Positions 1 through 5,684 are shown, counted from the first letter of the stretch. The stretch is DNA of 7,868 nt from a bacterium UBA6025 (GCA_002429375.1 DIZP01000005.1:926-8793); one strand, 5' to 3'. Made by a program: numbers and translations. The notes: a model not told the origin generated them from the sequence alone.

Positions 1-219
1 GGCCATGGTCGTTTTACCAAGACCCGGCGCACCATACAGTAAGACGTGATCAATCGGTTCGGCGCGTATTCTAGCGGCGTCAATCGCCAATTTGAGATTC
101 TTTTTGAGATGGTCTTGACCGACGTAATCAGCAAAAGTCGCCGGTCGCAAAGTAACTTCGATTACCTCTTCGGCATCGTCGCTATGAAGGCTGGTGTCGA
201 TAATTCGTTCGATCGCCAT
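1..219 (-). CDS. ruvB: Holliday junction branch-migration ATPase RuvB, N-terminal part (gene runs off the window)
   Basis: RuvB is the hexameric AAA+ motor that, held by RuvA, pumps DNA through a Holliday junction during recombinational repair. Only the first 73 codons are here. The N-terminus has the family pattern LRP-x3-F-x-DYVGQ at about residues 25-35, then HVLLYG leading into the Walker A loop GAPGLGKTT at residues 63-71. Most RuvB proteins have GPPGLGKTT, so the second position is Ala instead of Pro. The ATG overlaps the ruvA stop by one base (TAATG), and AAGGGG lies 7 nt upstream inside the ruvA coding end, so translational coupling to ruvA is likely. Identity is secure; the sensor, Walker B and DNA-binding winged-helix parts lie outside the window. 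Confidence 0.95.
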   Translation of the reverse strand, partial: MAIERIIDTSLHSDDAEEVIEVTLRPATFADYVGQDHLKKNLKLAIDAARIRAEPIDHVLLYGAPGLGKTTMA

Positions 220-794
220 TACGAGTCCCCTTTCAGCGCCTGAGTGACACGAGCAGCGGTCGAGAGGTCGGCTGGGACATGCGCCAGGGCCTTGCTGGCA
301 TCGGCCAAGCTGTAGCCCAGGGCAATCAAGGCTTCGAGCGCTTCATCGTCCATCAAAGAGCTGACTGATCCTCCGCCACGGGTGATTTGGACCGCCAGGC
401 CGACCTTATCGGCCAGATCGACAATCACGCGCTCAGCAATGCGCTTACCCACGCCGCTCGCCTGGGTAATGTACGCGCTATCGTTGTTGGCAATCGCATT
501 GCGGACCTGTTCGCTGTCACCCAGCGATAAAATCGCCAAGGCAGCCTTTGAGCCGACACCTTGGACGGTAATCAGCAATTCGAATAATTTCTTGGCGGCC
601 AAGCTGCTAAAACCGAATAGTTCTTGCGACTGTTCCCGAATATGATGATAGGTATGGAACTTCACTGGCTCACCCAAAAGTGAAATGTCAAAGTCACCGG
701 CCGCGACCTGCACTTCATAGCCAACGCCATGAACATCAACAATCACTGCTGAACCAAATTTTTCGGCCACTATACCAGAAACATGCGCAATCAT
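219..794 (-). CDS. ruvA: Holliday junction DNA-binding protein RuvA
   Basis: RuvA forms a tetramer that holds the four-way junction flat and recruits RuvB. The protein is 191 aa, close to the usual size of about 200. Residues 1-62 form the OB-fold domain ending in the signature YHHIREQSQELFGF. Two helix-hairpin-helix motifs follow: VQGVGSKAALAIL at 77-89 and ASGVGKRIAERV at 112-123. The C-terminal RuvB-binding three-helix domain (DEALEALIALGYS) starts near residue 150. In E. coli an acidic pair, Glu55-Asp56, forms the junction pin; here the matching pair is Glu54-Gln55, so one acid is lost. The gene starts 7 nt after the ruvC stop. It lacks a Shine-Dalgarno sequence but has TATAAT exactly 6 nt before its ATG, which suggests its own leaderless transcript. 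Confidence 0.96.
   Translation of the reverse strand: MIAHVSGIVAEKFGSAVIVDVHGVGYEVQVAAGDFDISLLGEPVKFHTYHHIREQSQELFGFSSLAAKKLFELLITVQGVGSKAALAILSLGDSEQVRNAIANNDSAYITQASGVGKRIAERVIVDLADKVGLAVQITRGGGSVSSLMDDEALEALIALGYSLADASKALAHVPADLSTAARVTQALKGDS
227..232 (-). promoter_or_regulatory. Shine-Dalgarno sequence for ruvB
   Basis: AAGGGG lies 7 nt before the ruvB ATG, inside the last codons of ruvA (ALKGDS). Together with the TAATG stop/start overlap it fixes the ruvB start and indicates coupled translation. Confidence 0.7.
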
Positions 795-800
795 AAATCT

Positions 801-806
801 ATTATA
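801..806 (-). promoter_or_regulatory. -10 element of a predicted leaderless promoter for ruvA
   Basis: A perfect TATAAT ends 6 nt (AGATTT) before the ruvA ATG, so the expected +1 is the A of the ATG. The hexamer overlaps the last ruvC codon and its TAA stop. No clear -35 box is visible 16-18 nt upstream and there is no TG extension. Support comes from the same 6-nt spacing at three other genes in this window. Confidence 0.55.
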
Positions 807-1275
807 CCCGAGTCATCAGTGAATGAGTAATTGCCGCCGCCAAGGCATCGGCGCAGTCGTCCGGTTTTGGCACTTCAGCTAACCCTAGTTGCATCCGGAC
901 CATTTCTTGAACTTGTTTTTTATCGGCTTTGCCATAGCCCGTCACGGTCTGCTTAATCTGGAGCGGTGTGTATTCGGCAATCAGCATACCGCCTTTGCGC
1001 CCCGCCAAAATGGCGACGCCACGGGCCTGCGACACGGTCATGGCAGTCGTCACGTTCTGAGCAAAAAAAAGCTTTTCAATCGACATCGCGTCCGGTTTTG
1101 TCTCGCTAATGATAGCGGTTAGACTATCAAAGATGTCTTCTAGGCGCTCGTCATGGGGCGTATGCGCCGGCGTGGTAATGACGCCAGCGTCAATCAGCTT
1201 CATCTTGCCTTTGGTGACTTCGATGACCCCGAAGCCCAAAATGCCCGTGCCTGGATCAATACCGATAATTCTCAT
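802..1275 (-). CDS. ruvC: Crossover junction endodeoxyribonuclease RuvC
   Basis: RuvC is the dimeric RNase H-fold nuclease that cuts Holliday junctions symmetrically, completing the RuvAB pathway. The 157-aa protein begins MRIIGIDPGTGILGFGV, the canonical RuvC N-terminus. The four metal-binding acids are visible: Asp7 (GIDPG), Glu67 (SIEKLFFAQN), and Asp140 and Asp143 in the C-terminal PDDCADALAAAITH segment. The reading frame is open for 44 more codons upstream, but that extension runs back into the neighbouring lamin-tail gene and has no RuvC-like sequence, so the start at 1275 is clear. There is no Shine-Dalgarno sequence; TATACT ends 6 nt before the ATG, pointing to a leaderless mRNA. The gene starts 14 nt after the lamin-tail stop and ends 7 nt before ruvA. 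Confidence 0.96.
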   Translation of the reverse strand: MRIIGIDPGTGILGFGVIEVTKGKMKLIDAGVITTPAHTPHDERLEDIFDSLTAIISETKPDAMSIEKLFFAQNVTTAMTVSQARGVAILAGRKGGMLIAEYTPLQIKQTVTGYGKADKKQVQEMVRMQLGLAEVPKPDDCADALAAAITHSLMTRV

Positions 1276-1281
1276 AGACTT

Positions 1282-1287
1282 AGTATA
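1282..1287 (-). promoter_or_regulatory. -10 element of a predicted leaderless promoter for ruvC
   Basis: TATACT (5 of 6 to consensus) is separated from the ruvC ATG by exactly 6 nt (AAGTCT). It lies in the 14-nt gap after the TAG stop of the lamin-tail gene. There is no convincing -35 box and no Shine-Dalgarno sequence. The same hexamer and spacing occur before comEC. Confidence 0.5.
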
Positions 1288-1289
1288 GG

Positions 1290-3146
1290 CTATTTCTTGA
1301 AATGGAAGAATGAACGAAGTTTTTGAGTTGCCTGCGCAATCTCGCTGCGCCATTCCCATACGCCATACCCGACTGCCAAAACACCGACGCTTCCGACCAC
1401 CAACCAACCAATGTAACCACCCGAACGAACGTCAACTGGCTCGACGGGATAGGCGGCAGCCGAGATTGCGACACTGTTGCGGCAACGGTTTGTCTCTGGG
1501 TTACGTTCTTGCCCCTGCTTGCAAGCCGCTGGTACCGTGTCGGCCGCAGCGATCAACCGACAACGATTCGTGTCGGGGTTGCGCTCCTGATCATCGCGAC
1601 ATGAGGCCAAAGTACCCGCATCCACCGCGATACTCCGACAACGATTCGTCTCCTCGCTCCGATACTGGCCGTCTTTGCAGGGCGCCAAGACGGAACTGGC
1701 TGCCGTCAACAACCGACAACGATTCGTGTCGAGACTCCGATATTGATTAGCGGCACACGACGCAAGGTTACTGGTTGCTACCGCCTCGTCGCTTTCAACC
1801 AATGACAAGCTATTTTCGCTGCCCGGCGTCGGCTGATTGGTATACTGCCACGTTCCATCGATGAGAGCCCACGCCATATCGTCTTTCGAATCACTATAAG
1901 CGGGCGACCCGTCGACCACGACACTGTCTGCCGTCATCACCGCGACCCGACTTGACGTATTGACTAATGTATAAGGTATATCGCTATTGGAGAACACGGT
2001 ATAACTCCGCGGTTCGACGGAGGCCCCCGCAGGGAACGAATACAGCTTCGGCGCCATTGTTCCTACCGCGAGTCCATACAAACTTAAATCGACGGCGGTG
2101 TCATTTGGGTTATAGAGTTCAATAAATTCCTTGCCACTGTCACTGCCGTAAGGGTTCGCAAGCAGCTCAGTGATTTTAATGGGCAACAAATCGAGCATGC
2201 AGGCGCCATCAGCCGTAAGTTTATATCCACTCGGAAGCGCCGCTTGAATGCCAGCCAGATTAGCGCACTCGTCGTGATCAAGGCACGCGCCGGTCTGGTC
2301 TAAGTCTTTTCCAACTGGAAGTGTCAGTTGAAGGCCCGCAAGATTAGGACAGATATCCGGCAGACAAGATCCAGCCTCGTCTAACTCATACCCCGGCGGC
2401 AAGACAAGTTGCAAATTATCGAGATTGGGACAGATATCGACTGGCGGCGGGAGACAGTTGCCGGTCTGGTCGACGGTATAGTCAACCGGGACAATCTCTT
2501 GAATACCAGCCAAGTTCCGGCACATATCCTGAATTTCAGATATCGATCCATAGACATAGACGGCCCGAGGCATGGCTGGTTCAAAATCAACACTATTGAC
2601 GTTAGTGTCTTGGAGCGTAGCAATATCACTAGTTTTTCGTTGTAAGACCTTGCCGACTGGTGGTGCGTCAACGGGGCTCGCGCCTTCGGCAAAGACCGCA
2701 GTAGCGCCCCATCCGACCCTATCTACCTCGGAACTAGCATTATCGAGCAGGCGCACATAACCAGCCGTTCCCGACAGTGCCGACGAAAATTTCAAGTCAC
2801 TGCCAAGATTCGGCGTCGACAAGGCCAACTGATTCGAGATTGCGTAGGCGAAAGAATGGCTCGGCAGATAAAGATGAATACTGTCATCTCCAGGTAAAAA
2901 GCACGCCAACTCATTTGCGGTTTGTGCCGCTGTGGCGCTGATATAGCCTAAACACCAATTGGTTATCTCGATGTCAGCTGGACTGTTGTTATAAATTTCA
3001 ATAAATTCGTTATACGCCGAAGTGACATTGCCCAGTTGTATCTGACTGATGACGATATTCGGGTCGGAAGCATGTGAGGGCGGTGCAACAAACAGGGTCG
3101 CTGCGAGGACAAAAGCCAGCCATGATAACACATACCGCTTACGCAT
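1290..3146 (-). CDS. Secreted, membrane-anchored lamin-tail-domain protein with two families of Cys-pair repeats
   Basis: This 618-aa protein is predicted to be exported and held at the cell surface; its role is unknown, with adhesion or envelope structure being an inference. In order: a signal peptide (basic MRKR, hydrophobic core, likely cleavage after SHA at residue 26); a lamin-tail-like beta domain at about 28-146 (VISQIQLG then NEFIEIYNNS); four repeats of about 28 aa at 209-316; a second lamin-tail domain at about 322-448 (ITELLANP then KEFIELYNPND); four exact 26-aa repeats at about 461-560; one transmembrane helix at about 578-598; and a short basic cytoplasmic tail ending FFHFKK. 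There is no LPXTG motif. Lamin-tail domains are common in bacterial extracellular proteins. The gene lies between yebC and ruvC and has its own promoter with no leader. I do not recognise a named gene. Confidence 0.88.
   Translation of the reverse strand: MRKRYVLSWLAFVLAATLFVAPPSHASDPNIVISQIQLGNVTSAYNEFIEIYNNSPADIEITNWCLGYISATAAQTANELACFLPGDDSIHLYLPSHSFAYAISNQLALSTPNLGSDLKFSSALSGTAGYVRLLDNASSEVDRVGWGATAVFAEGASPVDAPPVGKVLQRKTSDIATLQDTNVNSVDFEPAMPRAVYVYGSISEIQDMCRNLAGIQEIVPVDYTVDQTGNCLPPPVDICPNLDNLQLVLPPGYELDEAGSCLPDICPNLAGLQLTLPVGKDLDQTGACLDHDECANLAGIQAALPSGYKLTADGACMLDLLPIKITELLANPYGSDSGKEFIELYNPNDTAVDLSLYGLAVGTMAPKLYSFPAGASVEPRSYTVFSNSDIPYTLVNTSSRVAVMTADSVVVDGSPAYSDSKDDMAWALIDGTWQYTNQPTPGSENSLSLVESDEAVATSNLASCAANQYRSLDTNRCRLLTAASSVLAPCKDGQYRSEETNRCRSIAVDAGTLASCRDDQERNPDTNRCRLIAAADTVPAACKQGQERNPETNRCRNSVAISAAAYPVEPVDVRSGGYIGWLVVGSVGVLAVGYGVWEWRSEIAQATQKLRSFFHFKK
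1480..1757 (-). repeat. Four tandem 78-bp coding repeats (26-aa Cys-pair units)
   Basis: Four units with an exact 78-bp period encode C-x3-Q-[YE]-R-[SN]-x-[DE]-TNRCR. The cysteines fall at residues 464/477, 490/503, 516/529 and 542/555, always 13 apart and always 26 from the next unit. A plus-strand core of 17 bases recurs at 1480, 1558, 1636 and 1714: the copies at 1558 and 1714 are identical, 1636 differs at one base, and 1480 is more diverged. This points to tandem duplication within the gene. Confidence 0.93.
2199..2522 (-). repeat. Four degenerate repeats of about 28 aa with a fixed C-x21-C spacing
   Basis: Four units fit C-x-NL-x-[GN]-[IL]-Q-x3-P-x(7)-G-x-C. The cysteine pairs are at residues 209/231, 239/261, 266/288 and 294/316, each exactly 22 apart, while unit-to-unit distance varies (30, 27, 28). 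The fixed spacing suggests one disulfide per unit. These units are unrelated in sequence to the 26-aa repeats nearer the C-terminus and link the two lamin-tail domains. Confidence 0.88.
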
Positions 3147-3152
3147 ATTAAA

Positions 3153-3181
3153 ATAATACGCAAAGAATCAGCAAATTACAA
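3153..3181 (-). promoter_or_regulatory. Complete promoter of the lamin-tail gene, predicted leaderless
   Basis: The -35 box TTGTAA (3181-3176, 4 of 6) and the -10 box TATTAT (3158-3153, 5 of 6) are separated by an ideal 17 nt. The -10 ends 6 nt (TTTAAT) before the ATG, so +1 should fall on the start codon. No Shine-Dalgarno sequence is present. This is the best-supported promoter in the window because both boxes are visible. Confidence 0.7.
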
Positions 3182-3194
3182 GTAAAAAATACAA

Positions 3195-3914
3195 CTATAT
3201 TTCAGCTGTGATATCGGCGTTGGTGTGGATATTGACGACGTCGTCAATATCGTCCAGAAGATCAAGTAATTTAAGTATTTTTGCGGCTGCCTCTGGATTA
3301 TCAACCACGACGTGTGAGTTGGGTACGTATTGTAGTTCGGCTGATCGCACCGTCAATCCGGCGTCAATCAAGGCCTGACGGACTTTAGCCAATTCTTTTT
3401 GGTCGGTATAGACAATAATGTCGCCGTCTTCTTCAACCGCATCCTCGGCCCCAGCATCGAGAATCGTTAGCAGCGCGTCCTCACCAGTCTCGGCAACTTC
3501 AATGACGCCCTTGCGGGAAAATTGAAACATCACGCTGCCGGCATCGGCCACGTGTCCGCCGTGTTTCGTCAGCGTCGACTTAACTTCAGGGAAGGTGCGA
3601 TTCTTGTTATCGGTCGCGGTCTCGATAATGATACCGACGCCGCCGGGTCCCATCGCCTCATACGTCAGTTCTTCCAAGACGGCCGCATTCTTGTCGGCCA
3701 CGCGGTCAATCGCCCGTTGAATATTGGCGGCGGGCATATTAGCCTGCTTGGCACTTTCAATCGCCATCGCCAGGGCTGAATTCATCGTGGGGTCAATGCC
3801 ACTGCGAGCAGCAATAGCAATCTGGTTACCGATTCGAGTGAATACCGCGCCACGCTTGGCGTCTTTGGCGCCTTTTTCTCGCTTAATTGTTGACCATTTA
3901 CTGTGTCCTGACAT
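3195..3914 (-). CDS. yebC: YebC/TACO1-family protein
   Basis: The 239-aa protein matches the family's usual length of about 240 and starts with the hallmark MSGHSKWSTIKREKGAKDAK. Other family landmarks are SGIDPTMNSALAMAIESAKQANMP (about 39-62), YEAMGPGGVGIIIE (about 85-98) and TDNKNRT (101-107), a three-domain layout ending in an acidic C-terminus. Family members were first described as transcriptional regulators (PmpR); more recent work assigns them, like mitochondrial TACO1, to relief of ribosome stalling on proline-rich sequences. yebC often neighbours ruvC. The start is fixed by GAGGGA 9 nt upstream, with an extended -10 promoter about 45 nt upstream, giving a conventional leader of about 30 nt. 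It lies 48 nt downstream of comEC and 48 nt upstream of the lamin-tail gene. Confidence 0.95.
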   Translation of the reverse strand: MSGHSKWSTIKREKGAKDAKRGAVFTRIGNQIAIAARSGIDPTMNSALAMAIESAKQANMPAANIQRAIDRVADKNAAVLEELTYEAMGPGGVGIIIETATDNKNRTFPEVKSTLTKHGGHVADAGSVMFQFSRKGVIEVAETGEDALLTILDAGAEDAVEEDGDIIVYTDQKELAKVRQALIDAGLTVRSAELQYVPNSHVVVDNPEAAAKILKLLDLLDDIDDVVNIHTNADITAEI

Positions 3915-3923
3915 GTAGTAAGC

Positions 3924-3929
3924 TCCCTC
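3924..3929 (-). promoter_or_regulatory. Shine-Dalgarno sequence for yebC
   Basis: GAGGGA lies 9 nt before the ATG of yebC. It contrasts with comEC, the lamin-tail gene, ruvC and ruvA, none of which has such a site. Confidence 0.75.
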
Positions 3930-3951
3930 TATCGCATAAGGTGTTTACCCT

Positions 3952-3960
3952 ATTATAACA
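3952..3960 (-). promoter_or_regulatory. Extended -10 promoter for yebC
   Basis: TGTTATAAT is a perfect extended -10 element (TGnTATAAT) in the 48-nt gap between comEC and yebC. The predicted +1 near 3945 leaves a leader of about 30 nt containing the Shine-Dalgarno sequence. No good -35 box is seen, which is acceptable for an extended -10 promoter. Confidence 0.65.
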
Positions 3961-3962
3961 GA

Positions 3963-5420
3963 TTACTCAATGATGTTTGAGTTACGTAAATTATATCCTG
4001 TCGCTCGCCAAAGGTAGACACTCAGACCAATTAATCCGACGTAACATAGCATCACACCGACTGATGAGAGTTGCACGACACTCACCGCCCACGGCAGACC
4101 GGACAGGTAGTTTGCGACCTTCACCATATAGCCCAACAGCCACGTCGCGGGTAGACCGACGGTCAGGGCGGCGGCGGGAACAACCAAGGCCCCGACTCCC
4201 GCGATGAAGGTCAACAACATAGCGAGTGGCACCAGTGGTAGAACCAGCATATTGGCAACAATTGCCACGTTCGAGAACTGCCCAAAAGCATTAATCAAGA
4301 TTGGCGCTGTCACCACGAGAGCAGATAGGGTTTCGCCTAAAATCTGCCTGACAATACCCGGTTTACTGTCGCCAAAGAAGTAGCGTTGTAACAACGGCGC
4401 CAGTATCATCACGCCCGCAAACGCCGCGAACGACAATTGCCACCCCAAATCACCCCAGCAATAGCTGGGATTAACCATGACCGTAACGGCAGCGGCCAAT
4501 GACAATAATACGATAGGATGAAATCGTCGGCCGTAATACCAAGCAGCCAGACTGAGTCCCGCAACCAGTCCGGCCCGTGACATACTGGGGCTCATGCCGG
4601 TAATCGCGATAAAACTAGCAATCATCACGCTTGATGATAAAGCCGCTAAATACTTCGAAACCCGTATAAATACCCGCCGCGCCAGACGGACCAAAATCGT
4701 TAAATTATAACCGCTGGCAACCACCACATGCGTCAAGCCTGCAATTTGCAGTGCCGCGATTAAATCCGGTGGCAAGGCTCTTTTTTGTCCGACCAAATAG
4801 CCAATACCGAGGCTCGCCTCAGGGTCAGGAATCGCCCGGCGCACTGCCTCGGCGAACCAATCGCGCACAACTCGCGCAACATCGCCTGGCTGCGGCCGCT
4901 CGACCGACGTGACGGTGGCGCGATACATCGTCGCCGCAAAACTGCCAAAGCCTTCACTTACTTTCCCCTCGATTTTGACCCTATCACCTCGTTTTATATC
5001 GATACCACTCTGCGCCGTTAGCCACAATGTTCCGTGGATAGGACGGCTACCTATCGTCAAATCGTCGAGACGTATCACCAGCTGCCCCGAACTATCACTG
5101 TCAACATCCTCCCTGACGTTGCCGGCAATCATGGCGCTATGACCATACAAACTTTGGACAGCCGCCAATTCGTCCTTTTGGACTGAACCCCGCCACAGAC
5201 CGATTAACAGTCCACCGATAATAAGGAGCGGTATCAAATAAATGTACCGACGCCATAGTGTCAGACCTAACAGTAAGCCCCCAGTCGCGCACCATACAAA
5301 CGAAGCGAACAAAGATGGCGGGCTGTACTGAGCTAAAAAAACGCCCGTCAGCAACGCGAGGCATAAAATCGCAATCAGCCACGATACGTGCGGTCGACGA
5401 CGGAGCACCCACCAATTCAT
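3963..5420 (-). CDS. comEC: ComEC/Rec2-family DNA uptake channel, short form without a metallo-beta-lactamase domain
   Basis: ComEC is the inner-membrane channel that brings single-stranded DNA into the cytoplasm during natural transformation. The 485-aa protein has N-terminal membrane helices (about 13-30, 38-55, 60-77), then an extracytoplasmic OB-like DUF4131 region (about 94-175). The competence domain follows from about 200, with the signature GLTHVVVASGYNLTIL (228-243), GMSPSMSRAGLVAGL (275-289), GDLGWQLSFAAFAG (323-336) and several further helices to about 471. It stops there: the C-terminal metallo-beta-lactamase-like domain of many ComEC proteins is absent, and the next gene is yebC. 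The frame is open to 5471, but the extension runs into a terminator; TGCTATACT with 6 nt before the ATG supports the start at 5420. Confidence 0.93.
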   Translation of the reverse strand: MNWWVLRRRPHVSWLIAILCLALLTGVFLAQYSPPSLFASFVWCATGGLLLGLTLWRRYIYLIPLLIIGGLLIGLWRGSVQKDELAAVQSLYGHSAMIAGNVREDVDSDSSGQLVIRLDDLTIGSRPIHGTLWLTAQSGIDIKRGDRVKIEGKVSEGFGSFAATMYRATVTSVERPQPGDVARVVRDWFAEAVRRAIPDPEASLGIGYLVGQKRALPPDLIAALQIAGLTHVVVASGYNLTILVRLARRVFIRVSKYLAALSSSVMIASFIAITGMSPSMSRAGLVAGLSLAAWYYGRRFHPIVLLSLAAAVTVMVNPSYCWGDLGWQLSFAAFAGVMILAPLLQRYFFGDSKPGIVRQILGETLSALVVTAPILINAFGQFSNVAIVANMLVLPLVPLAMLLTFIAGVGALVVPAAALTVGLPATWLLGYMVKVANYLSGLPWAVSVVQLSSVGVMLCYVGLIGLSVYLWRATGYNLRNSNIIE

Positions 5421-5426
5421 GAAGAC

Positions 5427-5435
5427 AGTATAGCA
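5427..5435 (-). promoter_or_regulatory. Extended -10 promoter for comEC, predicted leaderless
   Basis: TGCTATACT has the TG extension and a 5-of-6 hexamer. Exactly 6 nt (GTCTTC) separate the hexamer from the comEC ATG, placing +1 on the start codon; no Shine-Dalgarno sequence is present. It lies just past the tRNA terminator, so comEC begins a new transcription unit. Confidence 0.6.
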
Positions 5436-5456
5436 AAAAACACCCATAAATCGTTG

Positions 5457-5505
5457 CCAAATAAAAAACACCCTCGGTAGCGATCAAAGGATGTTTTTTA
5501 TTTGG
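5457..5505 (-). terminator. Long intrinsic terminator following tRNA-Lys
   Basis: A perfect 14-bp inverted repeat pairs 5505-5492 (CCAAATAAAAAACA) with 5470-5457. On the minus strand a U-G wobble and three more pairs (CCU/AGG) extend the stem to 18 bp around a 13-nt loop. The 3' arm holds a run of six T, and the 5' arm a complementary A run, typical of bidirectional terminators. The 5' arm begins with the encoded CCA of the tRNA, so tRNA and terminator overlap by three bases. Confidence 0.88.
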
Positions 5506-5579
5506 AGGGACCAGTGGGACTTGAACCCACGACACCCTGCTTAAAAGGCAGGTGCTCTAACCAGCTGAGCTATGGTCCC
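5503..5579 (-). tRNA. tRNA-Lys (anticodon UUU)
   Basis: The 77-nt gene folds into a full cloverleaf: acceptor GGGACCA/TGGTCCC, D stem GCTC/GAGC, anticodon stem CCTGC/GCAGG with loop CTTTTAA (anticodon TTT at 5545-5543), a 5-nt variable loop, and T stem GTGGG/CCCAC with loop TTCAAGT. The 3' CCA is encoded. The discriminator base is T (5506), whereas lysine tRNAs usually have A or G. No clear promoter is visible in the 108 nt upstream, so it may be processed from the transcript of the preceding operon; that is an inference. Confidence 0.95.
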
Positions 5580-5666
5580 ATAAATTGTTAAGTGTTGCAC
5601 GTCTGTTTCCATAGCCTAAAACCATTTCAATCTTGGTTAGGGCTGTTAAGACAACTCTAGAAATGT

Positions 5667-5684
5667 ACCACTAATAGGGGTGGT
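5667..5684 (-). other. Small hairpin after the membrane-protein gene, weak terminator candidate
   Basis: ACCAC and GTGGT form a 5-bp stem with an 8-nt loop, starting 3 nt after the stop codon. The downstream sequence has only a short, broken T run, so it is at best a weak terminator or an mRNA 3'-end hairpin. Readthrough into tRNA-Lys seems possible. Confidence 0.25.

Noticed and set aside
1060..1069. Eight-base homopolymer run inside ruvC as a slippage or frameshift site
   Set aside because: The zero frame is intact and encodes conserved KLFFAQ next to the catalytic Glu67; nothing suggests programmed shifting.
1276..1407. N-terminal extension of RuvC by 44 codons
   Set aside because: The family N-terminus is MRIIGIDPG at 1275; the extension overlaps the lamin-tail coding end and has no RuvC character.
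1310..1750. A 146-codon plus-strand ORF with a repeated DNDS motif
   Set aside because: It is the antisense shadow of the 78-bp repeats in the lamin-tail gene; it has no Shine-Dalgarno sequence, and the minus-strand frame carries clear domains.
1480..1757. Regularly spaced repeats that might be a CRISPR array
   Set aside because: The 78-bp periodicity is fully coding, the spacers between cores are themselves similar, and the units encode a conserved Cys-pair motif.
3181..3210. AT-rich hairpin with a T run after yebC as a terminator
   Set aside because: The stem is only five A-T pairs; the T run is better explained as sequence upstream of the lamin-tail -35 box.
5421..5471. N-terminal extension of ComEC by 17 codons
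   Set aside because: It would run through the promoter and into the terminator hairpin; the ATG at 5420 has an extended -10 element at the recurring 6-nt distance.
5137..5535. A 132-codon minus-strand ORF overlapping comEC and tRNA-Lys
   Set aside because: It reads through the terminator and into the tRNA in a different frame from comEC and shows no domain; it is a shadow.
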